Positions 24,930-33,919 are shown, counted from the first letter of the stretch. The stretch is DNA of 64,000 bases from Streptomyces olivochromogenes (GCF_001514115.1 NZ_KQ948458.1:352497-416496), one strand, 5' to 3'. Notes: generated by a model not told the origin, from the letters alone. Translations and numbers: made by a program.

Positions 24930-27008
24930 GTGGCGACAGCGGAGCCGACACACGCCGACGACGCCGATCCTGGCCCTGGCCCTGGCCCTGGCCCTGGCCC
25001 TGGACCAGGTCCTGAACCGGATTGCGGGCCGGGCTCGCGAATACGGCTGCCCGCACGCGCCACCGACGACGCCGCTGACGGCGACCTCACGGACGACGAG
25101 CCGCGGGAGCCCGTGACGCGGGAGCCCGTGACACCGGAATCCAAGACACCGGAATCCAAGACACCGGAATCCAAGACGTCGGAATCCAAGACGTCGGAAT
25201 CCGAGCCGTCGGAGTCCAAGCCGTCGGAGTCCAAGCCGTCGGAGTCCAAGCCGTCGGAGTCCAAGACCTCGGAGTCCGAGGCGCAGGGCCGACGTACTCG
25301 CCTCAAGGCCTTCGCCCGGCGCCACCCCGTCGCCTTCGTCACCGTCGTGGCGGGCCTCCTGCACGTGGTCTGGTTCTTCACCTTCGCGAACAGCGGCGGA
25401 GACCTCGCGGCGCAGGACGCGTGGGCGGAGTTCGTCGGACGGCACCCGGACTCGGCGTACAACCTCGCCTGGTACGGCGGTATGCACCCGGTGTCGTACA
25501 GCGTGGTGTCGCCGTATCTGATGTCGGTCCTCGGCGTCCGCACGACGATGATGATCGCCGGGACGATCTCGGCGGGTCTGCTGACGATGATCCTCATCCG
25601 CAGCCGTGCGATACGACAGCCGCTGACGCCCGCCTTCGCGGGTGTCTTCGCGCTCATCTGCAACGCGATCTCGGGGCGGGTGACGTACGGCCTCGGCATG
25701 GTCTTCGGGCTCGCCGCGGCCGCCGTGGTCTTCTGCTGGCCGTACCGCTGGCGCTACAAGCGCTGGGCGAAGGCCCTGTGCGCGGCGCCGCTCGCCGCGC
25801 TGGCGACGGCCGCGTCGCCGGTGGCCGGACTGTTCGTGGGCCTGGTCGCGGCGGCCCTCTTCCTCCAGAAGCGCCGCCCCGGCGCGTACGCGCTCGGCAT
25901 CGCGCCGACCATCGTCGTCGCGCTCTCGGCCTGGCTGTTCCCCTTCTCCGGCACCCAGCCGATGTCCTTCGGCTCGGCCTCGCTGCCGCTGATCTCCGCC
26001 GGGCTGGTCTTCGCGCTCGTTCCCAAGGAGTGGAAGACGGTCCGGATCACGGCGGCGGTGTACGGCCTCGCCGTGCTCCTCGTGTGGCTGATCAGCTCGC
26101 AGATCGGCTCGAACATCACCCGCCTTGCGATGCTGCTCGAGGGCGTCGTGCTGCTCGCCGCGCTCCCCTTCACCGTGCCGAAGTCACGCAAGTGGTACGT
26201 GACCGTCCTGGCCTTCACCGGATTCGTCGGGTGGATCGGCTTCAAGTCGGTCGACGACATCATCCATACGACACCGGCGGCGTCCTGGGCCCGCGAGCTC
26301 GCTCCGCTGGTGAACCAGCTCCAGGTCGTCGGTGCCGAGAAGGGCCGCGTGGAGGTGGTCCCCGCCCGCTCCCACCGCGAGGCGTCCGCGCTCGCTCCGT
26401 ACGTGAACCTCGCCCGCGGCTGGAACCGCCAGGCCGACATGGAGCGCAACCCGCTCTTCTACGACGACACCCTCAACTCCGCGAACTACCACGAGTGGCT
26501 GCAGCGCTGGGCCGTCCACTACGTGGTGCTGCCCAAGGGCGAACCGGACGGGGACGGCGGCGAACGCGAGCGTCAGCTGGTCCAGCGCGGCATGCCCTAC
26601 CTCCGCCAGATCTGGGGCGACGCGAACTGGCAGCTCTTCTCGGTCACGGATCCCACGCCGCTGGCCGATCCGCCGGCCGTCGTCGACCGGGCGGAGCAGG
26701 GTGAGCTGACCATCGAGGTGAAGAAGGCGGGCCGCGTTCTCATCCGCATTCCGTACTCGCCGTGGCTCGGGCTCGTCGACGCCAAGGGCAAGAGCGTGAA
26801 GGCTCCGCAGGAGACGCAGAAGTCCAAGCACCGTGCGGAGGGTACGCCGAAGACGTACGACAACCTCAACGGCTGCCTCATGGAAACCGCGGAGAACGCC
26901 TCCGGCGACAAGTGGACCGAACTCCTGGCCCCGGCCCCCGGCACCTACCGCCTGGCGGCCCCCTACCAACTCCCCCGGGGAACCCCGTGCCCCGAGGAAC
27001 TGCGCTGA
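24930..27008 (+). CDS. Polytopic membrane protein with repeat-rich N-terminus
   Basis: 692 residues from GTG 24930. Residues 13-28 are alternating Pro-Gly; residues about 68-117 are ten 5-residue units of the T/S-P/S-E-S-K type. From residue 128 there are about ten to twelve membrane helices (VAFVTVVAGLLHVVWFF, AGVFALICNAI, PVAGLFVGLVAAALFL and others), with NLAWYGGMHPVSYSV in the first loop, and a soluble C-terminal domain of about 230 residues. The layout recalls GT-C-type membrane glycosyltransferases, but I see no decisive motif. Next to a cell-wall enzyme, so an envelope role is likely. Confidence 0.7.
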   Translation: MATAEPTHADDADPGPGPGPGPGPGPGPEPDCGPGSRIRLPARATDDAADGDLTDDEPREPVTREPVTPESKTPESKTPESKTSESKTSESEPSESKPSESKPSESKPSESKTSESEAQGRRTRLKAFARRHPVAFVTVVAGLLHVVWFFTFANSGGDLAAQDAWAEFVGRHPDSAYNLAWYGGMHPVSYSVVSPYLMSVLGVRTTMMIAGTISAGLLTMILIRSRAIRQPLTPAFAGVFALICNAISGRVTYGLGMVFGLAAAAVVFCWPYRWRYKRWAKALCAAPLAALATAASPVAGLFVGLVAAALFLQKRRPGAYALGIAPTIVVALSAWLFPFSGTQPMSFGSASLPLISAGLVFALVPKEWKTVRITAAVYGLAVLLVWLISSQIGSNITRLAMLLEGVVLLAALPFTVPKSRKWYVTVLAFTGFVGWIGFKSVDDIIHTTPAASWARELAPLVNQLQVVGAEKGRVEVVPARSHREASALAPYVNLARGWNRQADMERNPLFYDDTLNSANYHEWLQRWAVHYVVLPKGEPDGDGGERERQLVQRGMPYLRQIWGDANWQLFSVTDPTPLADPPAVVDRAEQGELTIEVKKAGRVLIRIPYSPWLGLVDAKGKSVKAPQETQKSKHRAEGTPKTYDNLNGCLMETAENASGDKWTELLAPAPGTYRLAAPYQLPRGTPCPEELR
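24969..25003 (+). repeat. Tandem CCTGGC hexamers (Pro-Gly)
   Basis: Five perfect CCTGGC units plus one partial unit near the start of the membrane protein gene encode a Pro-Gly run. Confidence 0.85.
25131..25280 (+). repeat. Ten tandem 15-bp units coding for [TSP]-[PS]-E-S-[KE]
   Basis: Three ACACCGGAATCCAAG units, two ACGTCGGAATCC(A/G)AG, four CCGTCGGAGTCCAAG and one ACCTCGGAGTCCGAG lie head to tail. The graded sequence differences suggest successive duplication events. Confidence 0.85.
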
Positions 27009-27060
27009 CCTGACGGATGCGCCGGAGGCTCTCCGGCTGCGGCCCGGTGGGGGTTGCTCG

Positions 27061-27171
27061 CGCAGTTCCCCGCGCCCCCAAGGGTGGGGGCTGCGCCCCA
27101 CATCCTTCGCCCGCCGGAGGTTCTTCGGCCGCGGGCCGGTGGGGGCGGGCCGCGCAGTTCCCCGCGCCCCT
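27061..27171. repeat. Direct duplicate of the GCGCAGTTCCCCGCGCC module
   Basis: CGCAGTTCCCCGCGCCCC at 27061-27078 and CGCGCAGTTCCCCGCGCCCC(T) at 27151-27171, each preceded by the same block (GCCGGAGG...CGG, then CCGGTGGGGG). The module is about 60-90 bp and its inverted form is at 15165-15225. Fills the gene-free gap 27009-27333 together with the elements below. Confidence 0.8.
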
Positions 27172-27194
27172 TAGGAGCGCTGGCGCGCATCTTT

Positions 27195-27214
27195 CAGCCC
27201 GTCCGGCGTTTGAG
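27195..27214. repeat. Intergenic repeat CAGCCCGTCCGGCGTTTGAG
   Basis: A 20-bp core that recurs (19 of 20 identical, other strand) at 15275-15294, where it forms the end of the symporter gene. I know it as a very frequent Streptomyces intergenic sequence. Confidence 0.75.
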
Positions 27215-27245
27215 GACGAGGCCGTTCAGGCCGATGGGGGGGCCT

Positions 27246-27260
27246 GGGGGCGGAGCCCCC
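27246..27260. terminator. Hairpin downstream of MerR gene
   Basis: GGGGGC-GGA-GCCCCC, 74 bp past the MerR frame's stop. Plausible terminator for the minus strand. Confidence 0.5.
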
Positions 27261-27333
27261 GGGGATGGGACGGGTAGGGGCGGCGGGGGCGAGAACCCTC
27301 CGGTGCTCGCCCCGCCCCCGCCCGCGTCTCACC

Positions 27334-28175
27334 TCACCGCACCGGAAACGCCACGTCACACACCGCGTCCTCCGGCCCCGCCGCATCCCAGTCCGCGAAG
27401 TAGACCTCCCGGCAGGGACCGTCGTACGACAGCCCCCGCTCCCCGATCCACGCCTCGACCGCCTCGAACGCGGCGATGATCTGCGGATGAGCCACCTGCG
27501 CCTTGGTGATCCGCGCGTACGCGAGCCGTCGCGCCGGCTCCACCCGCACCCCGATCCCCGCCCCCGCTTCTCGGCCCACGCCCGCGCAGCCTCCTCGTCG
27601 GCGACCGGCACGCACGACTCGGCGGGCCCGTCACTCTCCATGCTGACCTCGGCGTAGTAGACGACGAAGGGCGAGCCGGTCGTCCCGCCGCACTCCCGCG
27701 CCCCGTCCTCCAGCCGCGCCAGCGAGGCCGGAATCCAGACCGGCAGCTCATCCGCCAGCGTGTGCCGCTTCTCCGTCAGCACCACCCGCTCCGGCACATC
27801 CACCGTCTCGACCACGAACTTCCCGTACATCTCGGTACTCCTCCCGGACAGCCGTCCACGGAGGTACTCGGCGAGCGTCCGCTGCGAAGCGAACCGGACC
27901 TCGGCATCCGCCCAGTACGTGGCGAGGAGCACGGCGCCCTGCGCCGCCCCGGCCTCCACCACCTCGGCGATCCGCGCGAGCGGCATGTCGAGCTGCCGCA
28001 GCAGCGCGACCAGCCGGGCGCGCTCGACCTGGTCGGCGCGGTAGTAGCGGTATCCGCTGACCTCGTCGACATGGGCCGGAGCGAGCAGTCCGAGCCGGTC
28101 GTACAGCCGAAGCGCCTTCGGCGAGAGCCGCGCGCGGGCGGCGAACGCGCCGATCGTGAGCAGTTCCAGTCGCAC
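27334..28175 (-). pseudogene. MerR family regulator with GyrI-like domain, frameshifted
   Basis: Starts at GTG 28175 (GGAGG 8 bp upstream) with a MerR DNA-binding domain: LTIGAFAARARLSPKALRLYDRLGLL, then SGYRYYRADQVERARLVALLRQL. A GyrI-like effector domain follows (VVLTEKRHTLADELPVWIPASLARL, PFVVYYAEVS), but near 27564-27570 the frame is lost. It resumes in another frame as RRLAYARITKAQVAHPQIIAAF...CDVAFPVR to 27334. One missing base in the run of five G (or nearby) explains it. Either a real inactivating deletion or a sequencing error; the second half is intact and well conserved. Confidence 0.75.
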
Positions 28176-28280
28176 GAGCCCATCCTCCGTCACCGGGCGC
28201 CTTCCGCCCGGTGACAAAGGACGCTGCTCCCTGCCCCAGGGGCAAGGTCAACCAACGGCTCTCAAGAGCGGAACCCGGAG

Positions 28281-28787
28281 TTACGCGAGCGCCTTCTCGA
28301 CCGCCGCGACGACCTCCGCCGACTCCGGCTCGGTCTGCGGCGAGAACCGCGCCACCACGTCTCCACCCAGCCCGATCAGGAACTTCTCGAAGTTCCAGCG
28401 GATGTCACCGGTGTGGCCCTCGCCGTCGGCGGTGTTCACAAGACGCTCGTACAGCTCGTGCCGCGCGTCCCCGTTGACCTCGACCTTCTCGGTCATCGGG
28501 AAGGTGACGCCGTAGGTCGCGGAGCAGAACTCGGCGATCTCCTCGGAGGTGCCGGGCTCCTGGCCCATGAACTGGTTGCAGGGCACACCGAGCACGGTGA
28601 AGCCCTGCCCCGCGTACCGCTCGTGCAGCCGCTCCAGGCCCGCGTACTGAGGGGTCAGCCCGCACTTGGAGGCCACGTTCACGATGAGCACGGTCTTGCC
28701 GCGGTACTGCCCGAGGTCCGCGGTGCCGCCCTGGAGGGAGTCGATCTGGACGTCGAGCACAGAACTGCTTGAACTGTCAGTAGTCAT
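28281..28787 (-). CDS. Glutathione peroxidase family protein (Cys type)
   Basis: 168 residues, normal length. Peroxidatic Cys42 in NVASKCGLTPQY (Cys replaces selenocysteine), the VPCNQFMGQEPG block and the I-R-W-N-F-E-K-F block give the Cys-Gln-Trp-Asn active site. C88 in EFCSATYGV is the likely resolving Cys, so the enzyme is probably thioredoxin-dependent and reduces peroxides in the cytosol. Divergent from the SMP-30 gene. Confidence 0.93.
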   Translation of the reverse strand: MTTDSSSSSVLDVQIDSLQGGTADLGQYRGKTVLIVNVASKCGLTPQYAGLERLHERYAGQGFTVLGVPCNQFMGQEPGTSEEIAEFCSATYGVTFPMTEKVEVNGDARHELYERLVNTADGEGHTGDIRWNFEKFLIGLGGDVVARFSPQTEPESAEVVAAVEKALA

Positions 28788-28898
28788 AAACGGATGCTAA
28801 CTCCGCTTGATGTCGCCCCGGCCGCCGCCCGTCCTCCGCCCCGCGTCCGCCCGGCGTCCGCCCGGCCACGTCCCCGTCCGCTCGGTAAGGTCGCGAAC

Positions 28899-29831
28899 GT
28901 GACCACAGCGAACACGATCAAGGGCATCTACGAGGTACTCGACGACCGCTTCGTCACCGGCCGCTGCACGAACGGCGACGGCAGGCTGGAGGTCCTCCAC
29001 GACGGCTCCCGCTGGGCCGAGGGCCCGCTGTACGTGCCCGCCTGGCGCCAGCTGATCTGGAGCGACATCCCCAACGACCGCATCCTGCGCTGGGACGAGC
29101 CCACCGGCACGGTCGGCGTCCTGCGCACCCCCGTGGGCAACACCAACGGCAACACCCTGGACCGCGAGGGCCGCCTGATCAGCTGCGAGCAGGGCAATCG
29201 TCGGGTGACCCGGACGGAGCACGACGGATCGATCACCGTCCTCGCCGACCGCTACGACGGCAAGCGGCTCAACAGCCCGAACGACGCGGTCGTACGGTCG
29301 GACGGTTCGGTCTGGTTCTCGGACCCGGACTTCGGGATCCTGAGCGACTACGAGGGCCACCGGGCCGAGTCGGAGATCGGCGCGTGCCACGTCTACCGCC
29401 TCGACCCGGGGACCGGCGAGGTGCGGCTCGCCGCGGACGGCTTCGACGGGCCCAACGGCGTCGTCTTCTCCCCCGACGAACGGCAGCTGTACGTCTCCGA
29501 CTCCCGCGCCGCCCGCATCCGCGTCTTCGACGTCCGCGACGACGGCACCCTCACGGACGGGAAGGTGTTCGCGGAAGCAAAGAAGGGTGTTCACTTCGAC
29601 AACATCCGCTTCGACGACGAGGGCAGGCTGTGGGCGGCCGCCCTGGATGACGGGGTGCACTGCTACGACCCCGACGGCACCCTGATCGGCCGGCTCCTGG
29701 TCCCCGAGAGGGTCTCCAACCTCACCTTCGGCGGCCCCAAGAACAACCGCCTCTTCATCACGGCGTCCACGTCCTTGTACTCGCTGATGATGTCGGTGAC
29801 CGGCGCCCCGCGCATCCAGCGGCACCGGTAG
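28899..29831 (+). CDS. SMP-30/gluconolactonase family protein
   Basis: 310 residues from GTG 28899 (TAAGG 8 bp upstream); the frame stays open upstream to 28794 but that part is Pro/Arg-rich. Six-bladed beta-propeller motifs: SRWAEGPLYVP with the metal-binding Glu, NGNTLDREGRLISCEQGNRRV, NSPNDAVVRSDGSVWFSDPDFG and GPNGVVFSPDERQLYVSDS, the Asn and Asp ligands being present. Likely a lactonase for a sugar acid lactone. Confidence 0.9.
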   Translation: MTTANTIKGIYEVLDDRFVTGRCTNGDGRLEVLHDGSRWAEGPLYVPAWRQLIWSDIPNDRILRWDEPTGTVGVLRTPVGNTNGNTLDREGRLISCEQGNRRVTRTEHDGSITVLADRYDGKRLNSPNDAVVRSDGSVWFSDPDFGILSDYEGHRAESEIGACHVYRLDPGTGEVRLAADGFDGPNGVVFSPDERQLYVSDSRAARIRVFDVRDDGTLTDGKVFAEAKKGVHFDNIRFDDEGRLWAAALDDGVHCYDPDGTLIGRLLVPERVSNLTFGGPKNNRLFITASTSLYSLMMSVTGAPRIQRHR

Positions 29832-29878
29832 TCCGGGAACCGGGAAACCGCTGACCCGGGGCACCCGCTCCTGCCGGC

Positions 29879-30844
29879 CTACTCCCGCTGGGCCTTCACG
29901 AGTACCTCCCCGGCGGGCGTACGGGAGTACAGCACCGACCGCCCGGCCCGCCCCCTGCGTACCAGCCGGGCGTCCAGCAGCACCTTCAGATGGCGTCCGA
30001 CCGAGCCGAGACCCTGCCCGGTCAGGGCCACCAACTGGGTCGTGCTCATGGGGGAGTCGAGGAGGACGAGGACCCCGGCGCGGGCGGGTCCGAGCAGCGC
30101 GCCCAGGCTCTCCGGCACGGCCTCGGGACCGGTGCCGGCGAGCACGCCCGAGCAGGGGTAGACGACGGCGTACCGGTCCGGCTCCTCCCATGCCACCCAG
30201 CCGTGCCGCTGCGGGGTGACCGGTACGAACACCAGCTCGGCGCCGGAGATCTCGCGGGGCGGGTACTCGTGGAGATTGACCTGCAGCCGGTTGTCGCCGA
30301 GCCAGCGCGTGCCTGGCCGCAGCGCGTCGAGGGCCGCCGCCCAGCCGCCCTGGCTCAACTGCGCGGTCCGGGCGACGACATCGGCCTCCAGGACGCGCCG
30401 CCGCCGGTCCCAGTAGGGGCGTACGGCCTCGGTCCAGACGTGGGTGAGCAGGTCGGCGGCGCGCTCCGGGAGGTCGTCGCGGTGCAGGGCGGCGGGCAGT
30501 GGCCTTGCAAGGGAGACGGCGAGATGGGCCCGCGCGTCCACGGCCGACGCCTCCCGCACCCGGGCGACCTCCTCCTCGAAGTCGGCCTCGCCGCGCGGCG
30601 TCGGGGTCAGGAAGTCGGCGATCCAGTTCCGCCCGAGCCCGGACCGTATGAGCAGCGCGGTGACGGGATCACCGGCCAGCCGCCTCTTGTACGCGGGCAG
30701 ATGGGCGTCGAGCCAGGCCCGCTCCCCGGGGTGCGCGGCCGTCCCCGCGTGCAACAGCTTGACGGCGGCGAAGGTCTCGGCGAGCGGCGAGAGCACGAAA
30801 CGGGTGCGGGCGAGGGTGTCGGCGTTGATCTGCCACCAGCCCAT
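29879..30844 (-). CDS. ArsR-type winged-helix regulator (DUF5937-like)
   Basis: 321 residues from ATG 30844 (GGGAGG 6 bp upstream). A long N-terminal domain (NADTLARTRFVLSPLAETFAAVKLL) typical of large actinobacterial ArsR-like proteins is followed by a C-terminal winged helix at about residues 240-320 (SPMSTTQLVALTGQGLGSVGRHLKVLLDARLVRRGR). Divergent from an MFS transporter gene, with a nested inverted repeat between them, so it very probably controls that transporter. Confidence 0.85.
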   Translation of the reverse strand: MGWWQINADTLARTRFVLSPLAETFAAVKLLHAGTAAHPGERAWLDAHLPAYKRRLAGDPVTALLIRSGLGRNWIADFLTPTPRGEADFEEEVARVREASAVDARAHLAVSLARPLPAALHRDDLPERAADLLTHVWTEAVRPYWDRRRRVLEADVVARTAQLSQGGWAAALDALRPGTRWLGDNRLQVNLHEYPPREISGAELVFVPVTPQRHGWVAWEEPDRYAVVYPCSGVLAGTGPEAVPESLGALLGPARAGVLVLLDSPMSTTQLVALTGQGLGSVGRHLKVLLDARLVRRGRAGRSVLYSRTPAGEVLVKAQRE

Positions 30845-30880
30845 CCGCACCTCCCGCCGCTTCTCTCCCGCCGGCCATGA

Positions 30881-30927
30881 CCCGGCGTGGTTTCGCTTCT
30901 CCGCGAAACAATAACGACCACGCCGGG
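30881..30927. promoter_or_regulatory. Nested inverted repeat between ArsR-like and MFS genes
   Basis: Outer arms CCCGGCGTGG (30881-30890) and CCACGCCGGG (30918-30927), inner arms GTTTCGC (30890-30896) and GCGAAAC (30903-30909), all perfect. Placed 37 bp from the ArsR start and 21 bp from the MFS start. Likely operator. Confidence 0.6.
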
Positions 30928-30947
30928 CGCCGTCCGAGACTCCCGGC

Positions 30948-32150
30948 ATGCGCAGCTACTCCGACCTTTTCCGCACCCGGGAGTTCACCCCTCTCTTCCT
31001 GTCCTCCGCGCTCAACTCGGCGGCCTCGACGATCGCCGGCCTGGCCGTCGGGACGCTGGTGTACAGGGCGACGGACTCGCCGCTGCTGTCGGCGGTGAGC
31101 ATGTTCGGGCCGCAGCTCGCCCAGGTGATCGGCGCGACCACCCTGCTGTCGGCGGCGGACCGGCTGGCGCCGCGCGCCACGATGACGGGCATCGCCCTGT
31201 CCTTCGCCGTAGGTACGGCGGTGATGGCGACGCCGGGCCTTCCGGTCTGGGGGCTGTTCCTCCTGATCTCCGTCCTCGGTCTGGTCTCGTCCCTCGGCGG
31301 CGGTGTCCGCTGGGGTCTGCTGAACGAGATCCTGTCCAAGGACGGCTATCTGCTCGGCCGTTCGGTCTTCAACATGGCGAACGGCCTCACGCAGATCACG
31401 GGTTACGCGACGGGTGGCGTCCTGGTGGCGGTGCTCTCGCCGAGGATCACGCTGGCGGGCGCGGCGGCCCTGTATCTCGCGGCGGCCCTGATCACCCGCT
31501 TCGGTATGACCCGCCGGGCGCCGAGGGCCACCGGCCGCCCCTCGATCGCGCAGACCTGGCGTACCAACGCGCTGCTGTGGTCCTCGCGCCCGCGCCGGAC
31601 GACGTACCTGCTCCTGTGGATCCCGAACGGTCTGATCGTCGGCTGCGAGTCCCTGTACGTGTCGTACGCCCCGGACCGGGCGGGTCTGCTCTTCGCCTTC
31701 GCGGCGTTCGGCATGTTCGTGGGCGATGTGACGACGGGCCGTTTCATCCCGCCCGCGGTCCGCGGGCGCCTGGGCATCCCGTTCCTGCTGCTCCTGGCGA
31801 CGCCCTATCTGCTGTTCGCGCTGCGGCCGGGGGTGGCGGTGGCGGCGGGCGCGGTCGCCCTCGCCTCGGTCGGCTTCGGGGCGAGTCTGATCCAGCAGGA
31901 ACGCCTGATGGCCCTGACCCCGGACGAGCTGAGCGGGCACGCCCTGGGGCTGCACTCCTCCGGCATGCTCACGATGCAGGGGGTGAGCGCGGCGCTGGCG
32001 GGGTCGGTCGCCCAACTCACCTCGCTCGCAACGGCGATGACGGTGATGGCGATCGCATCGCTCGCCGCGACGCTGCTGATTTCGGGCCCCCGCCAACGCC
32101 CGGAAGTGTCCACACCACAACAGAAGCAACCAGAAGTGAACGCCCTCTGA
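30948..32150 (+). CDS. MFS transporter
   Basis: 400 residues with about 11-12 membrane helices and the loop typical of small drug-exporter-like MFS proteins (GLVSSLGGGVRWGLLNEILSK, where a related protein group has ALNALLP-type motifs). The C-terminal 15 residues are hydrophilic. Probably exports a small molecule; induced or repressed by the divergent ArsR-like protein. Confidence 0.85.
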   Translation: MRSYSDLFRTREFTPLFLSSALNSAASTIAGLAVGTLVYRATDSPLLSAVSMFGPQLAQVIGATTLLSAADRLAPRATMTGIALSFAVGTAVMATPGLPVWGLFLLISVLGLVSSLGGGVRWGLLNEILSKDGYLLGRSVFNMANGLTQITGYATGGVLVAVLSPRITLAGAAALYLAAALITRFGMTRRAPRATGRPSIAQTWRTNALLWSSRPRRTTYLLLWIPNGLIVGCESLYVSYAPDRAGLLFAFAAFGMFVGDVTTGRFIPPAVRGRLGIPFLLLLATPYLLFALRPGVAVAAGAVALASVGFGASLIQQERLMALTPDELSGHALGLHSSGMLTMQGVSAALAGSVAQLTSLATAMTVMAIASLAATLLISGPRQRPEVSTPQQKQPEVNAL

Positions 32151-32266
32151 ACGCCGAAAAGTTGTACGGGCGGAGCCACAACTCCTCTGCGGAGGACGTC
32201 GTCGAACGGGATGACCACACGCGCACAGACCTACGCGCGGACCTCATCGGCCCCCAGGGCCCCGTT

Positions 32267-32281
32267 GGGCCCGTCGGGCCC
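32267..32281. promoter_or_regulatory. GC palindrome just before the RTX-gene ribosome binding site
   Basis: GGGCCCG-T-CGGGCCC ends 3 bp before GGAGGA of the RTX protein gene. In RNA it would fold as a hairpin next to the ribosome binding site. The 149-bp gap also holds CAGGGCCCCGTTG with a similar core. Confidence 0.35.
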
Positions 32282-32299
32282 CGTGGAGGAGAACCAACC

Positions 32300-33142
32300 A
32301 TGTTCAGTCGCCGCATCACCGCTCTGCCGAGGGCGCTGGCGCTCGCCACCGCCGCCGTGGCCGTCACCCTCGCCGCCCCCGCGGCACAGGCCGCGCCCGC
32401 CAAGAGCGCGTCCGCGGTCGTCGTCGGCCAGAAGCTGTTCTACACGGCGGCCGCCGGTCAGACGAACCACCTGTCCATCTCCTGGGCGCTCGGCGCGTTC
32501 GACCCGGATTCCCAGCTGAGCGACTTCATCTACACCTTCGACGACACCGTCAAGATCTCCCTCGGCGCGGGCTGCGTCCGCCCGGCCGGCGGCGACGACA
32601 CCAAGGCCGTCTGCACGGTGACCGAGCCCAACACCTCGGCGTCCGACCTCGACTCCCTGATCGTCGACCTCGGCGACGGCAACGACACCGCGACGACCAG
32701 CAACACCAGCGGCGGGTACACGAGGATCTACGGCGGGCCGGGCAACGACACCCTGACCGGCCACGGCGTCGACGTCCTCTACGGCCAGGGCGGCAACGAC
32801 CGTCTCTCCGGCGGCGGCGGGGTCTACGACGAGGGCGCGAACGGCGGCGCGGGCAACGACACCCTCGTCAACTGCAGCGCCGAGTGCCACGGTGGCGCGG
32901 GCAACGACAGCCTGTCGGGCACGAGCGGCGACAACTCGCTGTTCGGCGACGACGGCAACGACAAGCTGTACGGCAACGCGGGCCGCGACCTCCTCCAGGG
33001 CGGCCGCGGCAACGACACCCTGTACGGCGGCGCGGGCGACGACAAGCTGTACGGCAACAGCGGCGACGACGTCCTGCACGGAGGCGCCGGCAAGGACTTC
33101 CTGTCCGGCGGGCCGGGCCGCAACAAGACGTACCAGAACTGA
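32300..33142 (+). CDS. Secreted calcium-binding RTX-repeat protein
   Basis: 280 residues. Signal peptide 1 to about 32 (RALALATAAVAVTLAAPAAQA). The first domain (about 35-125) is beta-rich with two Cys. From about residue 128 there are at least eight nonapeptides of the G-G-x-G-N-D-x-L type (GGPGNDTLTG, GGRGNDTLYG, GGAGDDKLYG), which form a Ca-bound beta-roll. The second CxxxC-like pair (NCSAEC) lies between repeats. No catalytic domain. GGAGGA is 9 bp before the ATG. Confidence 0.9.
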   Translation: MFSRRITALPRALALATAAVAVTLAAPAAQAAPAKSASAVVVGQKLFYTAAAGQTNHLSISWALGAFDPDSQLSDFIYTFDDTVKISLGAGCVRPAGGDDTKAVCTVTEPNTSASDLDSLIVDLGDGNDTATTSNTSGGYTRIYGGPGNDTLTGHGVDVLYGQGGNDRLSGGGGVYDEGANGGAGNDTLVNCSAECHGGAGNDSLSGTSGDNSLFGDDGNDKLYGNAGRDLLQGGRGNDTLYGGAGDDKLYGNSGDDVLHGGAGKDFLSGGPGRNKTYQN

Positions 33143-33235
33143 CCCGTTCGCGGGTGGTCGGGCGGGCGTGCGGAACGCCGGCCCGACAGGCTCTCGGTCT
33201 CCCTGGTGCCGAGAGCCTGATCGTCCCCCTGAGGT

Positions 33236-33919
33236 TCAGGCCTTGCCCGTCCCGGACCCCTCGACGGCGCGCAGGGCCTCGATGACGCTGGCCACATGAG
33301 CTCGGGCGGCCGTCTCGGCGCGCTGCGGATCGCGCGCGGCGATGGCCTCGACGAGGGCGAGGTGTTCGCCCAGGGAGACCTGGGGGCGCCCGGACTGCAG
33401 GGCCAGCCGGAACTGGTGGCGGACGATCTGCGCGTTCAGGCGGGTGAGGAGTTCGGCGGCGGTGTCCTGGCCGGAGATGTCCCGGACGAGGTCGTGCAGT
33501 TGGCGGTTGAGCTCGGAGTACTTCAGGGGCTCGGCGGCCTGGACGGCGGCGCGCAACTGCTCGCCGAGTGCGAGGAGTTGCGTGATCTGCGCATCGGTGA
33601 CCCGCTCGGCGGCCTTGGCCGCACACAGCCCCTCGAGCACCATGCGGCACTCGTAGATCTCCACCGCCTCGCTCACGGACACGGTCCGGACCCGGGCCCC
33701 GCGGTTGCGGATCCGCTCCACGAGGCCGTCGGCGGCGAGATCGACCAGCGCGGCCCGCACGCTGGCCCGTGTGACGTCGAACTGCTCGGCCAACTCGGCC
33801 TCGACCAGGCGCTGTCCTGGCACCATGTCACCGGCGAGGATGGCCCTGCGCAGTGCGACGAGGGCCTGCTCCTTGGCCGCGGCGCCGCTGCCTTTGGCAC
33901 TGCCGGTAGCTGGGGGCAC
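33236..33919 (-). CDS. GntR family regulator, FCD domain
   Basis: 227 residues from GTG 33919 (AAGGAG 7 bp upstream). Winged helix at about residues 18-80 (ILAGDMVPGQRLVEAELAEQFDVTRASVRAAL) and a helical FCD domain with the Asp/His metal-binding residues. Its neighbour across 211 bp is the divergent rhomboid gene. Ligand unknown, commonly an organic acid. Confidence 0.92.
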   Translation of the reverse strand: MPPATGSAKGSGAAAKEQALVALRRAILAGDMVPGQRLVEAELAEQFDVTRASVRAALVDLAADGLVERIRNRGARVRTVSVSEAVEIYECRMVLEGLCAAKAAERVTDAQITQLLALGEQLRAAVQAAEPLKYSELNRQLHDLVRDISGQDTAAELLTRLNAQIVRHQFRLALQSGRPQVSLGEHLALVEAIAARDPQRAETAARAHVASVIEALRAVEGSGTGKA

